DNA from: Bradyrhizobium sp.
Lineage (GTDB): Bacteria; Pseudomonadota; Alphaproteobacteria; Rhizobiales; Xanthobacteraceae
Reading direction: 5' to 3'
NCBI RefSeq assembly: GCF_030646015.1
Contig: NZ_JAUSLT010000150.1
Span: 1-64,000 of the forward strand
DNA length: 64,000 nucleotides
Positions 1-7,270 of the stretch are shown here, piece by piece; positions within the stretch are counted from its first letter, which is position 1, and each line of letters begins with the position of its first letter. The notes under the pieces were generated by a model, which searched no databases, had not been told where the DNA came from, and saw nothing but the letters and a program-made list of their open reading frames with translations. The position numbers and the translations under genes were made by a program.

Positions 1-551
1 AGGCCGATCTCGCGTGCACGCTTGGTCATCATCTCCGTGGCGAAGGTCCGTTCGTTGCCGGCCATCGCCTCGGCCAGGATCATGCAGGCGTCGTTGCCGC
101 TCTGGATGATGGCCCCGCGCAGCAGGTCGTCGACCGGAATCTTGCTGTGGATCGCCGCGAACATCGTCGAGCCGCCCGACGGCGCGCCGCCCTTGCGCCA
201 GGCATTTTCGCTGACGCGATATTCGTCGGTGAGCTTGATCTCGCCCTTCTTGATGGCGTTGAAGACCACCTCGGCGGTCATCAGCTTCATCATGCTGGAG
301 GGGGCGCGCAACTCGTCGGCGTTCTTCTCGAACAACACGCTGCCGCTGGAGGCCTCGATCAGGATCGCGGTCGGCGCATCGCCGTCGAAGCCGCCCTCGA
401 CCTCCTTCTTGGCGCCCTGCACGCTGTTGTTGGCGGCGTAGACCATGCCACCCCACCCGACCGCCACGGCGACGAGCGCCGCCAGCAGGCTGCGCCACCG
501 GCGTCCCGTCGCGGACCCGGATTTGCCGGAGGATGATGTTTCGACTGCCAT
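1..551 (-). CDS. D-alanyl-D-alanine carboxypeptidase (peptidase S11), N-terminal part
   Basis: Reading leftward from an ATG at 551, the frame stays open to the window edge, so about the first 183 residues are present. Residues 21-40 form an N-terminal membrane anchor or signal segment. A serine beta-lactamase fold follows, with the S11 motif SMMK (catalytic Ser about 86, Lys about 89) and the SGN motif at about 151-153; the KTG motif would lie beyond the edge. The family trims D-Ala from peptidoglycan stem peptides in the periplasm. It is divergent from the hydrolase gene at 717. The family is clear from two of its three motifs; the exact DacA/DacC/DacF type is not. Confidence 0.85.
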   Translation of the reverse strand, partial: MAVETSSSGKSGSATGRRWRSLLAALVAVAVGWGGMVYAANNSVQGAKKEVEGGFDGDAPTAILIEASSGSVLFEKNADELRAPSSMMKLMTAEVVFNAIKKGEIKLTDEYRVSENAWRKGGAPSGGSTMFAAIHSKIPVDDLLRGAIIQSGNDACMILAEAMAGNERTFATEMMTKRAREIG

Positions 552-716
552 TGGGGATGCCTTGAAGCCGGCCTTCTACCAGTTGGAAGTACCGCAAACA
601 ACACGGGTTTTGCCCGATGCCGCGGAGCCGGGTCCGATTGCGGAACCGGTCAAACGACCTTATCCTGCCGGCTTGCAGTTTCCTCAACAAAATCCCTGAA
701 ACAAGGCGGAAAAGCG

Positions 717-1667
717 ATGCCATCCACACGCACAGTTTCCGCCAATGGCATCGAGATTTTTCTGCGCGAGCAAGGCGAAGGCCCCCTCGTCGTGCTGTGC
801 CATGGCTGGCCGGAATTATCCTATTCCTGGCGGCACCAGATCCCGGCGATCGCGACCGCGGGTTTTCGAGTCGCGGCCCCCGACATGCGCGGTTTCGGCA
901 AGACCAGCGCGCCCGCCGCTGTCGGCGCCTACAGCATTTTCGACCACGTCGGCGACATGGTCGCGCTGGTGGAGGCGCTCGGCGAGAAGCAGGCGGTCAT
1001 CATCGGCCACGACTGGGGCGCGCCGGTCGCCTGGCACGCGGCGCTGTTCCGGCCCGATATCTTCACCGCCGTTGCCGGCCTCAGCGTGCCGCCGCCGTTC
1101 CGCGGACGCGGCCGGCCGCTCGATACCTTGCGCGACAGCGGCATCACCAATTTCTACTGGCAATACTTCCAGACCCCCGGCGTCGCCGAGGCGGAATTCG
1201 AGCGCGATGTCGCCCTGTCGATGCGAACCTTGCTGGGGCGCGGGTTTTCCGATCCCGCCGCGTCGCTGTTCGTCGAGGACGGCAAGGGATTTTTGGGTAA
1301 CCCGCGCGCCGACCTGCCGTTGCCGGATTGGTTGAGCGAGGCCGACCTTGCTCATTTCACCGAAGCGTACCGGCAATCCGGCTTCCGGGGTGGGTTGAAC
1401 TGGTACCGCAATATCGATCGCAACTGGGAGCTGACCGCGCCGTGGCAGGGCGCGCAAATCCATCAGCCCTCGCTGTTCATCGCGGGATCGAAGGATTCCG
1501 TCATCACCGGCCTGATCGGCGCCAAGCGGGTCGGCGACATGGAGCGGGTGCTGCCGGGATTGCGTCAGAAGCTGATCATCGAGGGCGCCGGCCACTGGAT
1601 CCAGCAGGAACGCGCCGGCGAGGTCAACGCCGCGCTGGTCGATTTCCTCAAAGCCACTGCGGCTTGA
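717..1667 (+). CDS. Alpha/beta hydrolase, epoxide hydrolase-like
   Basis: This 316-residue protein has an alpha/beta-hydrolase fold. HGWPE at 29-33 is the HGxP oxyanion motif, GHDWG at 97-101 carries the nucleophile Asp99, which is typical of epoxide hydrolases and haloalkane dehalogenases, and GAGHW near residue 294 holds the catalytic His. Cap-region tyrosines around NWYRN could serve as the epoxide proton donors. No signal peptide is visible, so it is probably cytosolic. It stands alone, convergent with the RlpA gene. The nucleophile Asp and the HGxP motif favour epoxide hydrolase over an esterase; the substrate is unknown. Confidence 0.8.
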   Translation: MPSTRTVSANGIEIFLREQGEGPLVVLCHGWPELSYSWRHQIPAIATAGFRVAAPDMRGFGKTSAPAAVGAYSIFDHVGDMVALVEALGEKQAVIIGHDWGAPVAWHAALFRPDIFTAVAGLSVPPPFRGRGRPLDTLRDSGITNFYWQYFQTPGVAEAEFERDVALSMRTLLGRGFSDPAASLFVEDGKGFLGNPRADLPLPDWLSEADLAHFTEAYRQSGFRGGLNWYRNIDRNWELTAPWQGAQIHQPSLFIAGSKDSVITGLIGAKRVGDMERVLPGLRQKLIIEGAGHWIQQERAGEVNAALVDFLKATAA

Positions 1668-1676
1668 CCGCAAGGC

Positions 1677-2618
1677 TCAATAGAGCCCGCGTCCGGTCAG
1701 CAACTCACTGGGGCCGCGCGGATCGACCGGCGCATAGGCGCTCACCGGCCTGAGGCCGGGGGCATAGCGCGCATCATTTTCATAAGTTACGGCGCGGGGA
1801 TTCTCGATCGCGCGAGCGGCCGGACGAGAACGGCTGGAGGCGGACATCTCGGATGTGGCGTTGATGGAGGCGAGGTCCTGGGAGGTATTGCCGAGGCTAT
1901 AGGGCCTGCCCTCCGGCATCGGAACATCGCCGCGGATCGCGCGGGCCGAGACTTCGGGAACGAACGGACGGGCCGAGGCGACCCGGACCAGCGACGGCGA
2001 TGGCGCCGGAACGCCGGTGCGCAAGGTCGCTACCAGCTGGCGGTCGTCAGACCCCTCGAGCGGCGCCCGGCCGACATATTCGACCCGCACGCGAGCGACG
2101 CCTTTGCCTTTGAATTCAAGTAGTTCGGAGGCTCTGTTCGAGACATCTATCAGCCGGTTGCCGTGGTACGGCCCGCGGTCATTGACGCGCACGATCAGCG
2201 ATTTGCCGTTGGAGAGATTGGTCACCCGCGCGTAGCTCGGGATCGGCAGCGTCGGATGGGCGGCGGTCAGCGAGGCCATGTCGAACACTTCGCCATTGGC
2301 GGTCAGCCGGCCGTGGAAATCGTCGCCGTACCAGGACGCCATGCCCTCGGCGCGGTAGTTGGGATCATCTTCCGGCACATAGACCCGCCCGGCGACGGTA
2401 TAGGGCTTGCCGACACGGTAGGTACCGCCCCCCTTCGGCACGGGTTCGCCCATCGCGACCACCCGGGGACTGGAGGAAACGCCGTATTTGGGATCTACCC
2501 GGCTGGCGAACTTGCCTGACGAGGCGCAGTTGGCGAGAACGAGACATGCGGCCACCGCGAGCGCGCCTCGCGCCACTCCGCCTGCCTGATCTGATTGTCG
2601 AATCCCCATCCGCCCCAA
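1677..2618 (-). CDS. rlpA: RlpA family septal ring lytic transglycosylase-like lipoprotein
   Basis: A 313-residue exported protein with a lipobox ending at Cys31, which suits an outer-membrane lipoprotein. The double-psi beta-barrel domain covers about 92-170, with the family signature ASWYGDDFHGRLTANGE and VNDRGPYHGNRLIDVS. RlpA proteins cleave peptidoglycan strands lacking stem peptides and act at the septum. The C-terminal 140 residues are low in complexity and rich in Arg and Ser, and I see no SPOR domain there, unlike E. coli RlpA. An internal start a few codons downstream is possible because the first methionines precede a long n-region. Confidence 0.85.
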   Translation of the reverse strand: MGRMGIRQSDQAGGVARGALAVAACLVLANCASSGKFASRVDPKYGVSSSPRVVAMGEPVPKGGGTYRVGKPYTVAGRVYVPEDDPNYRAEGMASWYGDDFHGRLTANGEVFDMASLTAAHPTLPIPSYARVTNLSNGKSLIVRVNDRGPYHGNRLIDVSNRASELLEFKGKGVARVRVEYVGRAPLEGSDDRQLVATLRTGVPAPSPSLVRVASARPFVPEVSARAIRGDVPMPEGRPYSLGNTSQDLASINATSEMSASSRSRPAARAIENPRAVTYENDARYAPGLRPVSAYAPVDPRGPSELLTGRGLY

Positions 2619-2809
2619 TTACCATTTCGTCGGCCACGCGCCTACTTGGCGGCGTACGCTGGTCCCGCGTCTTGATGCAGCCCACCTCCGCACCAAGTGG
2701 TGAAGATACCGCATCCGGAACGCGGCGGAAATGGGGAGAGGGTCAGCGTGGTGAATCAATGGTTGCGGCGTCGCGCCATCACGGCCGACCGTCGCGCCGA
2801 GGCGGATGG

Positions 2810-3109
2810 CTAACGGGGCAACGGCGCCGGCGGCGGAAGCGGCGCTCCGCCTGTCGAGATGGAGCCGGTCGACTGCACGGCGGCCGGCTTCTTTGGCTTG
2901 GCGGCCGCTACCGGTTTCGGCGCGGCAGGAGCCGGAGCTGCGGCCGGGAGTGCGGCCTGCGCCGAGGAGAGCGGACGCTGCAGGAGATCCAGTTTTCCCG
3001 ACAGTACGACAACCTGGTCCGACAGCCGCTTGATCTCGGCCTGTTGCGCCGCCAGAAGCCGTTCGGTCGATTGCACCGATCCCGCGACCTGCTGCTGGAG
3101 CGCCTGCAA
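2810..3109 (-). CDS. Small coiled-coil, Ala/Pro-rich protein without an ATG start
   Basis: The frame encodes a heptad-like stretch (about residues 1-45, rich in Gln, Leu and Val) followed by an Ala/Pro/Lys-rich tail. It opens right after a TAA near 3181 and contains no ATG; TTG at 3109 is the nearest usable start, and a CTG lies a few codons upstream. The amino-acid pattern looks coding rather than accidental, but the gene may be a remnant whose 5' end is lost. I recognise no domain or function. Confidence 0.35.
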   Translation of the reverse strand: MQALQQQVAGSVQSTERLLAAQQAEIKRLSDQVVVLSGKLDLLQRPLSSAQAALPAAAPAPAAPKPVAAAKPKKPAAVQSTGSISTGGAPLPPPAPLPR

Positions 3110-3403
3110 GTCGCTCAGCGTGATTGGCTTGACCGCGGCGGGTGCGGGCGAACTGGCAACGGAAGGAGCTGACGTAGTTTAATTTTGGCGGTGGCAAGGC
3201 AGATTTCGGCGAAGTTGCTCAGGCCCGGCACGCTCGGGCGGCCCGTATTGCAAAGTCCGCGAGGGGTGCGGGGTTCCCCTCCCCGGCGAAACTGTTGTGC
3301 CAAAGCATCACTCCGGCCGGATCTTCGAATCCACCCCGGAATCCTTTTGACTGTGCGCGGTCTCGTGGCGTTGTGTTCGTGCCGGGGCGCGAAGGATCTT
3401 GCG

Positions 3404-3493
3404 ATGATTGAGACAGTTACAGCGTTTTTGGGTCTGTTTAGCGCCGGTATTTTCCTTGCCCATGCATTTGAGGGTTTTCGCTCGAGGGCCTGA
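3404..3493 (+). CDS. 29-residue single-span membrane protein
   Basis: ATG at 3404 follows a GAAGGA ribosome-binding site with about 8 nt spacing. The product starts MIETVTAFLGLFSAGIFLAH and ends with a basic FRSRA tail, so a single hydrophobic helix fills most of it. It looks like the small conserved hypothetical proteins seen in Bradyrhizobium genomes, which is from memory and not searched. The orientation suggests a cytoplasmic C-terminus. Function unknown; a second tiny membrane ORF follows at 3580. Confidence 0.5.
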   Translation: MIETVTAFLGLFSAGIFLAHAFEGFRSRA

Positions 3494-3521
3494 CCTTGCG
3501 CGATGACCACCTCGTTCAAAC

Positions 3522-3560
3522 AAGCTGATTCCGAAAGTTTTAATGAATTCGGATCAGCTT
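3522..3560. terminator. Hairpin between two small ORFs
   Basis: Inverted arms AAGCTGATTCCGAA (3522-3535) and TTCGGATCAGCTT (3548-3560) pair over 13 bp with one bulged base around an AT-rich loop. There is no downstream U run, so it could be a weak terminator for the ORF ending at 3493 or a protein-binding palindrome before the ORF at 3580. Confidence 0.35.
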
Positions 3561-3579
3561 CGAGAGTGACAGGTGCAAC

Positions 3580-3678
3580 ATGCGTACTCATGACTTGGTG
3601 TCCGACAGCTTCCTCGCATTGACCGCAGCCGGTTTCGTGCTGCTGTGCTCGAGCCTGCTGGCTTTCGCGTTCGCTTGA
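3580..3678 (+). CDS. 32-residue membrane protein
   Basis: The ORF runs from ATG 3580 to TGA 3676-3678. The product begins MRTHDLVSDSFLALTAAGF and continues as one hydrophobic helix ending LLAFAFA. AGGTG lies 4 bases before the ATG. It follows the hairpin at 3522-3560. I do not recognise the family. The single transmembrane helix and the proximity of another such ORF support reality more than codon use can at this length. Confidence 0.4.
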   Translation: MRTHDLVSDSFLALTAAGFVLLCSSLLAFAFA

Positions 3679-3827
3679 GCCCGGCGGCGGGGTATTTCGC
3701 TGGAGCCGGCGATCGAGGCTCAGCGCGCGGCGACGCCTGCGCAAATCGGCGGCCCGCGCCCGCCCCTGACCGGCAATTGATACTTTCCCCCAGCCCATCC
3801 CCCTGCTAAGTCGCTGAACTCCAAAGA

Positions 3828-3867
3828 CGGAAGGGTGGCCGAGCGGTTTAAGGCACCGGTCTTGAAA
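3828..3867 (+). repeat. attL: duplicated 5' half of tRNA-Ser(UGA)
   Basis: These 40 bases are identical to 7294-7333, which include the 5' half of the intact tRNA-Ser. Identity stops just after the anticodon loop (CTTGAAA), which places the recombination point there. The fragment lacks the T arm and 3' acceptor strand, so it cannot give a tRNA. It is the left boundary of the islet. Confidence 0.85.
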
Positions 3868-3985
3868 TTCTCAACCGCTCGTATTGTCCTGTCTTCGCTA
3901 GTATTTTCCTGTATGCACAAGTCCTGAAAACTAAGGGATTTTGCGCTCGGTCGTATCGGACGATACCGCTTGATCCCACTAGGTC

Positions 3986-4008
3986 CGGTGCCAATTGCGG
4001 TGCCAATT
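3986..4008 (+). repeat. Paired CGGTGCCAATT direct repeats, left end of islet
   Basis: Two copies of CGGTGCCAATT (3986-3996 and 3998-4008) lie 12 bp apart. The same pair recurs at 7223-7244 near the right end. Tandem short repeats near both ends suggest integrase arm-type or excisionase sites; this role is inferred. Confidence 0.5.
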
Positions 4009-4021
4009 CCCCGTGCAACCG

Positions 4022-4214
4022 ATGCAACGCCAACAGAAGATCACGCTTGGCGAAATGCGGTCCTCAGGCGTCCAAGGTCGGGCCTCGGGCATTCGCGGCC
4101 TGTTGATCTACTGCGCCGACTACAAATGCGCGCATTCGATCGCCATCAGCGCCGATCAATGGCCGAACGACGTACGCCCTGTCCGACATGGATGATCCGC
4201 ATTTCGTCTATTAG
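4022..4214 (+). pseudogene. Frameshifted remnant of a small conserved protein
   Basis: The frame from ATG 4022 reads KITLGEMR, then GLLIYCADYKCAHSIAISAD, and stops at 4195. Removing one C near 4174 lets the frame continue as RLSDMDDPHFVY to a TAG at 4212. From memory, intact relatives common in rhizobial genomes continue with a Cys pair (FVCxxCGxRGADVRP), so this copy has a frameshift and then a nonsense change before its metal-binding end. The usual function is unknown. The gene is considered dead. Confidence 0.55.
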
Positions 4215-4311
4215 ACCCAGATAAAGCCCTCGCAATAGTAGGTGACAAAAAAAGCACAGTTTCCTATAAGTTGTGTTTTGGGGACGGCTTATATGGGCGG
4301 GGGAGCATTTC

Positions 4312-4650
4312 ATGACCAGCAATACCTTGGATCAGGAGACACGTGAACTTGACGAGCGAGCTTGGCGCATATTCCGCCGTGTGTTTGCCCCGCGACATAT
4401 CTTCGTTTCATCGCTGCTGTTTTGGGCGGCAATTATCTTGGGACTGCCGTTTTGGAAGTCGTTGTTCCTTTGGGCGGTTGCGTATCTTCTGTTGATCGCA
4501 CCATGCTTTCCTCTCGTAATCGATGCAATTTGCCTGGGTGCTTTTTTCGTCTCAGTTCTCGTTGGCTGGGGTAACTTGCCATCTTCTTTCGCTCTTAGTT
4601 CATTGCGCCTGGCCGGTAGTTGTCAGGTTGTGACCTCTCAGACGGACTGA
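4312..4650 (+). CDS. Small integral membrane protein, unknown
   Basis: ATG 4312 follows GGGGGAG with about 7 nt spacing, so I prefer it to the upstream frame opening at 4273. The 112-residue product has a charged N-terminus (1-25) and hydrophobic stretches at about 35-50, 52-70 and 73-90, suggesting three membrane helices. It is the first intact cargo gene of the islet. Codon use is less GC-rich than the surrounding core genes, in line with acquisition. I recognise no family. Confidence 0.55.
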   Translation: MTSNTLDQETRELDERAWRIFRRVFAPRHIFVSSLLFWAAIILGLPFWKSLFLWAVAYLLLIAPCFPLVIDAICLGAFFVSVLVGWGNLPSSFALSSLRLAGSCQVVTSQTD

Positions 4651-4716
4651 TTACTCTTCCAGAACGGGAAAAAGCTGGCCTTACTCCGGGCCGATTCAGG
4701 CAGCTTAGTTCGGGCC

Positions 4717-4938
4717 ATGAGGTTGACCGCCACCATACCCGCGCTCGTCAGCATCGCTTGCTTGATGCTGCCTGGGTGCGCCACGGACACGGCGCCAGCG
4801 ATAGGCGGCATGGTCCCGATGTGGCTCGGGGGTTTGCCAAACGACGTTCCGCCTAGACGGGGAACCCCGGAATACGAGGCGTGGCAACAGAAGCGCGCTG
4901 AGGACGCCGCAGCTCCTAAGCCATCACCGCCAAAATGA
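4717..4938 (+). CDS. Small lipoprotein with DVPPRRGTPEY motif
   Basis: The 73-residue protein has a short basic start, a hydrophobic segment and a lipobox ending in Cys21 (LPGC). The mature part carries GGLPNDVPPRRGTPEYEAW and a Pro/Lys tail. It is clearly paralogous to the protein at 8708-8938 outside the islet, which has GGMPSDVPPRRGTPEYDAW. Its stop codon overlaps the ATG of the Cys-rich ORF at 4935, so the two may be translationally coupled. It is probably anchored to a membrane; function unknown. Confidence 0.65.
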   Translation: MRLTATIPALVSIACLMLPGCATDTAPAIGGMVPMWLGGLPNDVPPRRGTPEYEAWQQKRAEDAAAPKPSPPK

Positions 4939-5057
4939 GACTGTCAGGGGCGTCGACGTGCGCCCATCCGGAGCCGCATTTCATCTGCAAGGTGTGCGGT
5001 CACCGCCAGTGCCCCCGCTGCTGCATCTGCTCACAAAGTCGATTAAGGGAAAATTAA
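4935..5057 (+). CDS. 40-residue Cys-rich peptide, possible zinc-binding protein
   Basis: The ATG overlaps the stop of the upstream lipoprotein gene as ATGA. The product contains CAHPEPHFICKVCGHRQCPR and then CCICS, giving seven Cys and three His in 40 residues, spaced as in small treble-clef or zinc-ribbon folds (CxxC, CxxxxC). The start overlap and Cys pattern argue for a real gene despite the length. No function is known to me. It could alternatively be a fragment of a larger zinc-finger protein. Confidence 0.45.
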   Translation: MRLSGASTCAHPEPHFICKVCGHRQCPRCCICSQSRLREN

Positions 5058-5103
5058 CCATAAATTCACATGGTGGTCCGGGGCCAACTTCGAGTCGATC
5101 AAC

Positions 5104-5241
5104 ATGAAAGAGCAAGACATTCGGATTTTCGTTGTTCTGCCGATCGCGTTCCTGCTGTTTCTGTTCGCTGCTTATACTGCTGCGGCTCCGAACTGGCGCG
5201 GCGCGCCGCAACCAGCAATAGCGATCGCGTCACTGAATTAG
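5104..5241 (+). CDS. 45-residue single-span membrane protein
   Basis: The ORF runs from ATG 5104 to TAG 5239-5241. It starts MKEQDIRIFV and has one hydrophobic helix at about 8-28 followed by a short polar Ala/Pro tail. No good Shine-Dalgarno sequence is visible. It may be a small inner-membrane peptide of the islet. Function unknown. Confidence 0.4.
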   Translation: MKEQDIRIFVVLPIAFLLFLFAAYTAAAPNWRGAPQPAIAIASLN

Positions 5242-5290
5242 AGCTGTCCCGCCCGCGCACCTCTGCACACGGGCGGGACGTTCCGTTCTA

Positions 5291-5494
5291 TCAGAGCGCG
5301 TCGCGTAGGGCCTTAACCCGCTTGGCAACATCCAGCGTGCTGAAGTCAAGCAACTGCGCGTCCTCGCCCATCGTTTGATACCTAGGCTTGCCGAGCCCCA
5401 CCTCGATCAAGTCCGCCGCGGCACGGATCACTACTTCCACCATTTGTTGGATTTCGTGCAGGGCGCCGTCTACAGCATCGTTGTCCAGTGCCAT
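5291..5494 (-). CDS. Small helical protein, unknown (downstream partner of 5494-6006)
   Basis: The 67-residue product is predicted mostly helical (ALHEIQQMVEVVIRAAADLI and DVAKRVKALRDAL). Its ATG touches the stop codon of the upstream acidic protein, so the two are very probably one operon and translationally coupled. No domain is recognised. It belongs to the left-going unit of the islet. Confidence 0.55.
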   Translation of the reverse strand: MALDNDAVDGALHEIQQMVEVVIRAAADLIEVGLGKPRYQTMGEDAQLLDFSTLDVAKRVKALRDAL

Positions 5495-6006
5495 CAGACC
5501 ATCCCCCCGCGTTGCCAGTCCTGCGAACCGATCTGCTCCAGCAACCCGTCAAGGTCCACTATCCCCGATTCGGCGGGGTCTAGTTCGAGGTCGCGACGGC
5601 CACCGGCCGCCCATCTGGTTTGATCGCCCTGCCCGTCAAGGCTGCCAAGGGCGGGCTCTGCGGGGTCGCTGTCCTCGCCTGTGTCGCTGTCCTCGTCGTC
5701 CTCGGCAACATCGAAGCCTTCGCCGCTAATCATCCGTCGCGGGCCGCCCTCGGGATAGGACACATCGGCCTCGTCGCCGTCCGGCTCCCGCTCCATGTGG
5801 TTCTCGGTGTCATCCAAAAATCTCAGAAGCCGGTCGATCTCCTCGCGGGCGGCCCTGCGGAGTCGCCCTATGGCCTTAAACACTTCCTCGGGGGAAACGT
5901 CGGCTGGCAGGTAAAACGAATCCTGGGGCTTCTCTGGCGTTCCTAGAGGGGTTTCTGCAGACGTGTTTGTGGGTGGCGTGCTATGCACGCTGTCAGCCTG
6001 ATCCAT
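5494..6006 (-). CDS. Acidic protein, unknown
   Basis: The 170-residue protein has a helical section at about 40-70 (VFKAIGRLRRAAREEIDRLL) and then a strongly acidic, Asp/Glu/Gly-rich stretch at about 75-150. This composition suggests a disordered or DNA-mimic-like region, but that is only inference. It is divergent from the ribbon-helix-helix gene at 6097, and the 90 bp between them hold the TTTAGGCTAAA palindrome. It is followed without a gap by the 67-residue partner. Confidence 0.55.
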   Translation of the reverse strand: MDQADSVHSTPPTNTSAETPLGTPEKPQDSFYLPADVSPEEVFKAIGRLRRAAREEIDRLLRFLDDTENHMEREPDGDEADVSYPEGGPRRMISGEGFDVAEDDEDSDTGEDSDPAEPALGSLDGQGDQTRWAAGGRRDLELDPAESGIVDLDGLLEQIGSQDWQRGGMV

Positions 6007-6072
6007 TGGGATTGACCTCTTCTGGTTCGGGTTAGAGCCGGGGCGGAAGTTGCTGCTTCCCCTCGGCTTGCT

Positions 6073-6117
6073 TTTAGGCTAAACCATTATTCGTACATGT
6101 CAATAAAGGCTAAACCA
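6073..6117. promoter_or_regulatory. Candidate operator of the RHH gene (TTTAGGCTAAA and repeat)
   Basis: TTTAGGCTAAA at 6073-6083 is a perfect 11-bp palindrome. AGGCTAAACCA occurs at 6076-6086 and again at 6107-6117, 31 bp apart, the second copy inside the first codons of the 6097 gene. This lies between divergent genes and suits cooperative binding by a ribbon-helix-helix autoregulator. Confidence 0.45.
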
Positions 6118-6285
6118 AAAAAGCCGCGGGGCCGACCCGCTACGGGGCGCGACCCAATGATGGGTTTTCGCGCGGCCCCAGTGCTGCGCGCTTCTATTGT
6201 TAAATGGGCCGAAAATCAGCCCGACACACCTAGCCTCTCTGAGGCAACCCGCCGGCTTGTAGAACTGGGGCTCAAGGCAAAATGA
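6097..6285 (+). CDS. Ribbon-helix-helix (CopG-like) DNA-binding protein
   Basis: The 62-residue protein begins with a basic AT-hook-like segment (KKPRGRPATGRDP, about 7-19). A beta-strand and two helices follow, as in ribbon-helix-helix repressors (about 23-60, LRASIVKWAENQPDTPSLSE and ATRRLVELGL). RHH dimers bind direct or palindromic repeats, and such repeats lie at its own start. Its stop overlaps the ATG of the next gene by 4 bp. It could be an antitoxin-type regulator, but the partner at 6282 looks like another DNA-binding protein and not a toxin. Confidence 0.7.
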   Translation: MSIKAKPKKPRGRPATGRDPMMGFRAAPVLRASIVKWAENQPDTPSLSEATRRLVELGLKAK

Positions 6286-6488
6286 AAACGCGCTGGAGTT
6301 TTAAGGACCAGCGCCGCCTCATTGAAATTGCTGCGTCAGAGAAGTCGGTTGAAGAGGTAGCCGTTCGCATTGGGAGGACGCCAAGGTCCGTTCGCAGGAT
6401 GGCACTTCAATTGGGCATTTCCCTCAAATTCAAGACGGGACGCGCTCGCCGGCAGGCGCCAAGACTGCGCGCAAAGGGAAAGTGGTGA
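6282..6488 (+). CDS. Small helix-turn-helix protein
   Basis: The 68-residue protein overlaps the RHH gene by ATGA. Residues 5-48 resemble a Myb/SANT- or homeodomain-like HTH: WSFKDQRRLIEIAASEKSVE, then a recognition-type helix around TPRSVRRMALQLG. The tail is very basic (KTGRARRQAPRLRAKGKW), suiting nucleic-acid binding. Together with the upstream RHH protein it forms a two-gene regulatory unit of the islet. No target is known. Confidence 0.6.
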   Translation: MKTRWSFKDQRRLIEIAASEKSVEEVAVRIGRTPRSVRRMALQLGISLKFKTGRARRQAPRLRAKGKW

Positions 6489-6709
6489 ATGCCCGCTGCA
6501 CCTGATTTGCTTAAAAATCCACTCCCTTTCGGGGCGCTCTGGCGCGTCGGGCCTTGCTGTCCACCGTAGGTTGCGACTAGGTTATTACTTTCCCGGCCGG
6601 AATTGATTGAGAAAGTTATAGCAATGGCGGTTGATCCGAAGACAGTACGTGAAGTGAGTATCCGTTCTGATGGCATTGTCTCGCAAGTCGAATTAATCAA
6701 AACCCTGGT

Positions 6710-7204
6710 ATGGTGGATATCGATCTCGACGGCGCGTTGCTCCGGGTCGAGCGGTCGCTTGAGCAGACCAAGGAAGCCGGACTGGTATTTAAAGCCCCTA
6801 AGACGCGCTACGGCAGGCGTTCGATCACTCTGCCCCCGTCTACCGTCGCCGAACTTCGAGCGCACTGGCGGACACAGCAGGAGGACCGACTGGCCCTCGG
6901 CTTGGGCAAGGCCCCGGAATCCGCTTTGGTGTTCGGCGAACCGGATGGCTCCCCCCGGTCTCCTAATGCCCTCACAAAGGAATGGGCTGCCGCCATGGAG
7001 AAGGCCGGCATCGCGGCCACGCTACACAGCCTGCGCCATACCCATGCCAGCACCCTGATTGCATCTGGCCTGGACGTGTTGACGATTAGCCGCCGACTAG
7101 GGCATGGATCACCCGCGATCACTCTCACGGTCTACGGCCACCTGTTCAAGACAGACGATCGGGCGGCTCAGATCATGGAAGCGGCGTTCGCAGGTACGGA
7201 ATGA
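6710..7204 (+). pseudogene. Tyrosine recombinase/integrase, C-terminal fragment
   Basis: The 164 residues match the second half of a phage-type integrase: VDIDLDGALLRVERSLEQTK, the HxxR box in LHSLRHTHAS, and LGHGSPAITLTVYGHLF with the nucleophilic Tyr. The N-terminal arm-binding and core-binding domains and the first catalytic Arg are absent; the in-frame sequence upstream reaches a TGA near 6670 without them. It lies 90 bp from the tRNA-Ser att site, as an integrase of this islet would. It is probably inactive. Confidence 0.8.
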
Positions 7205-7222
7205 GAACGATTTTGGGGCCTG

Positions 7223-7244
7223 CGGTGCCAATCCGGTGCCAATT
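7223..7244 (+). repeat. Paired GGTGCCAAT direct repeats, right end of islet
   Basis: CGGTGCCAAT at 7223-7232 and CGGTGCCAATT at 7234-7244 mirror the pair at 3986-4008 in the same orientation. They lie between the integrase fragment and the tRNA att site. Confidence 0.5.
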
Positions 7245-7270
7245 CCCGAATCCGGTGGCAAGCGCCCGCA

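Noticed and set aside
3838..3867. Possible second functional tRNA-Ser
   Set aside because: Only the 5' half exists; T arm and acceptor 3' strand are missing.
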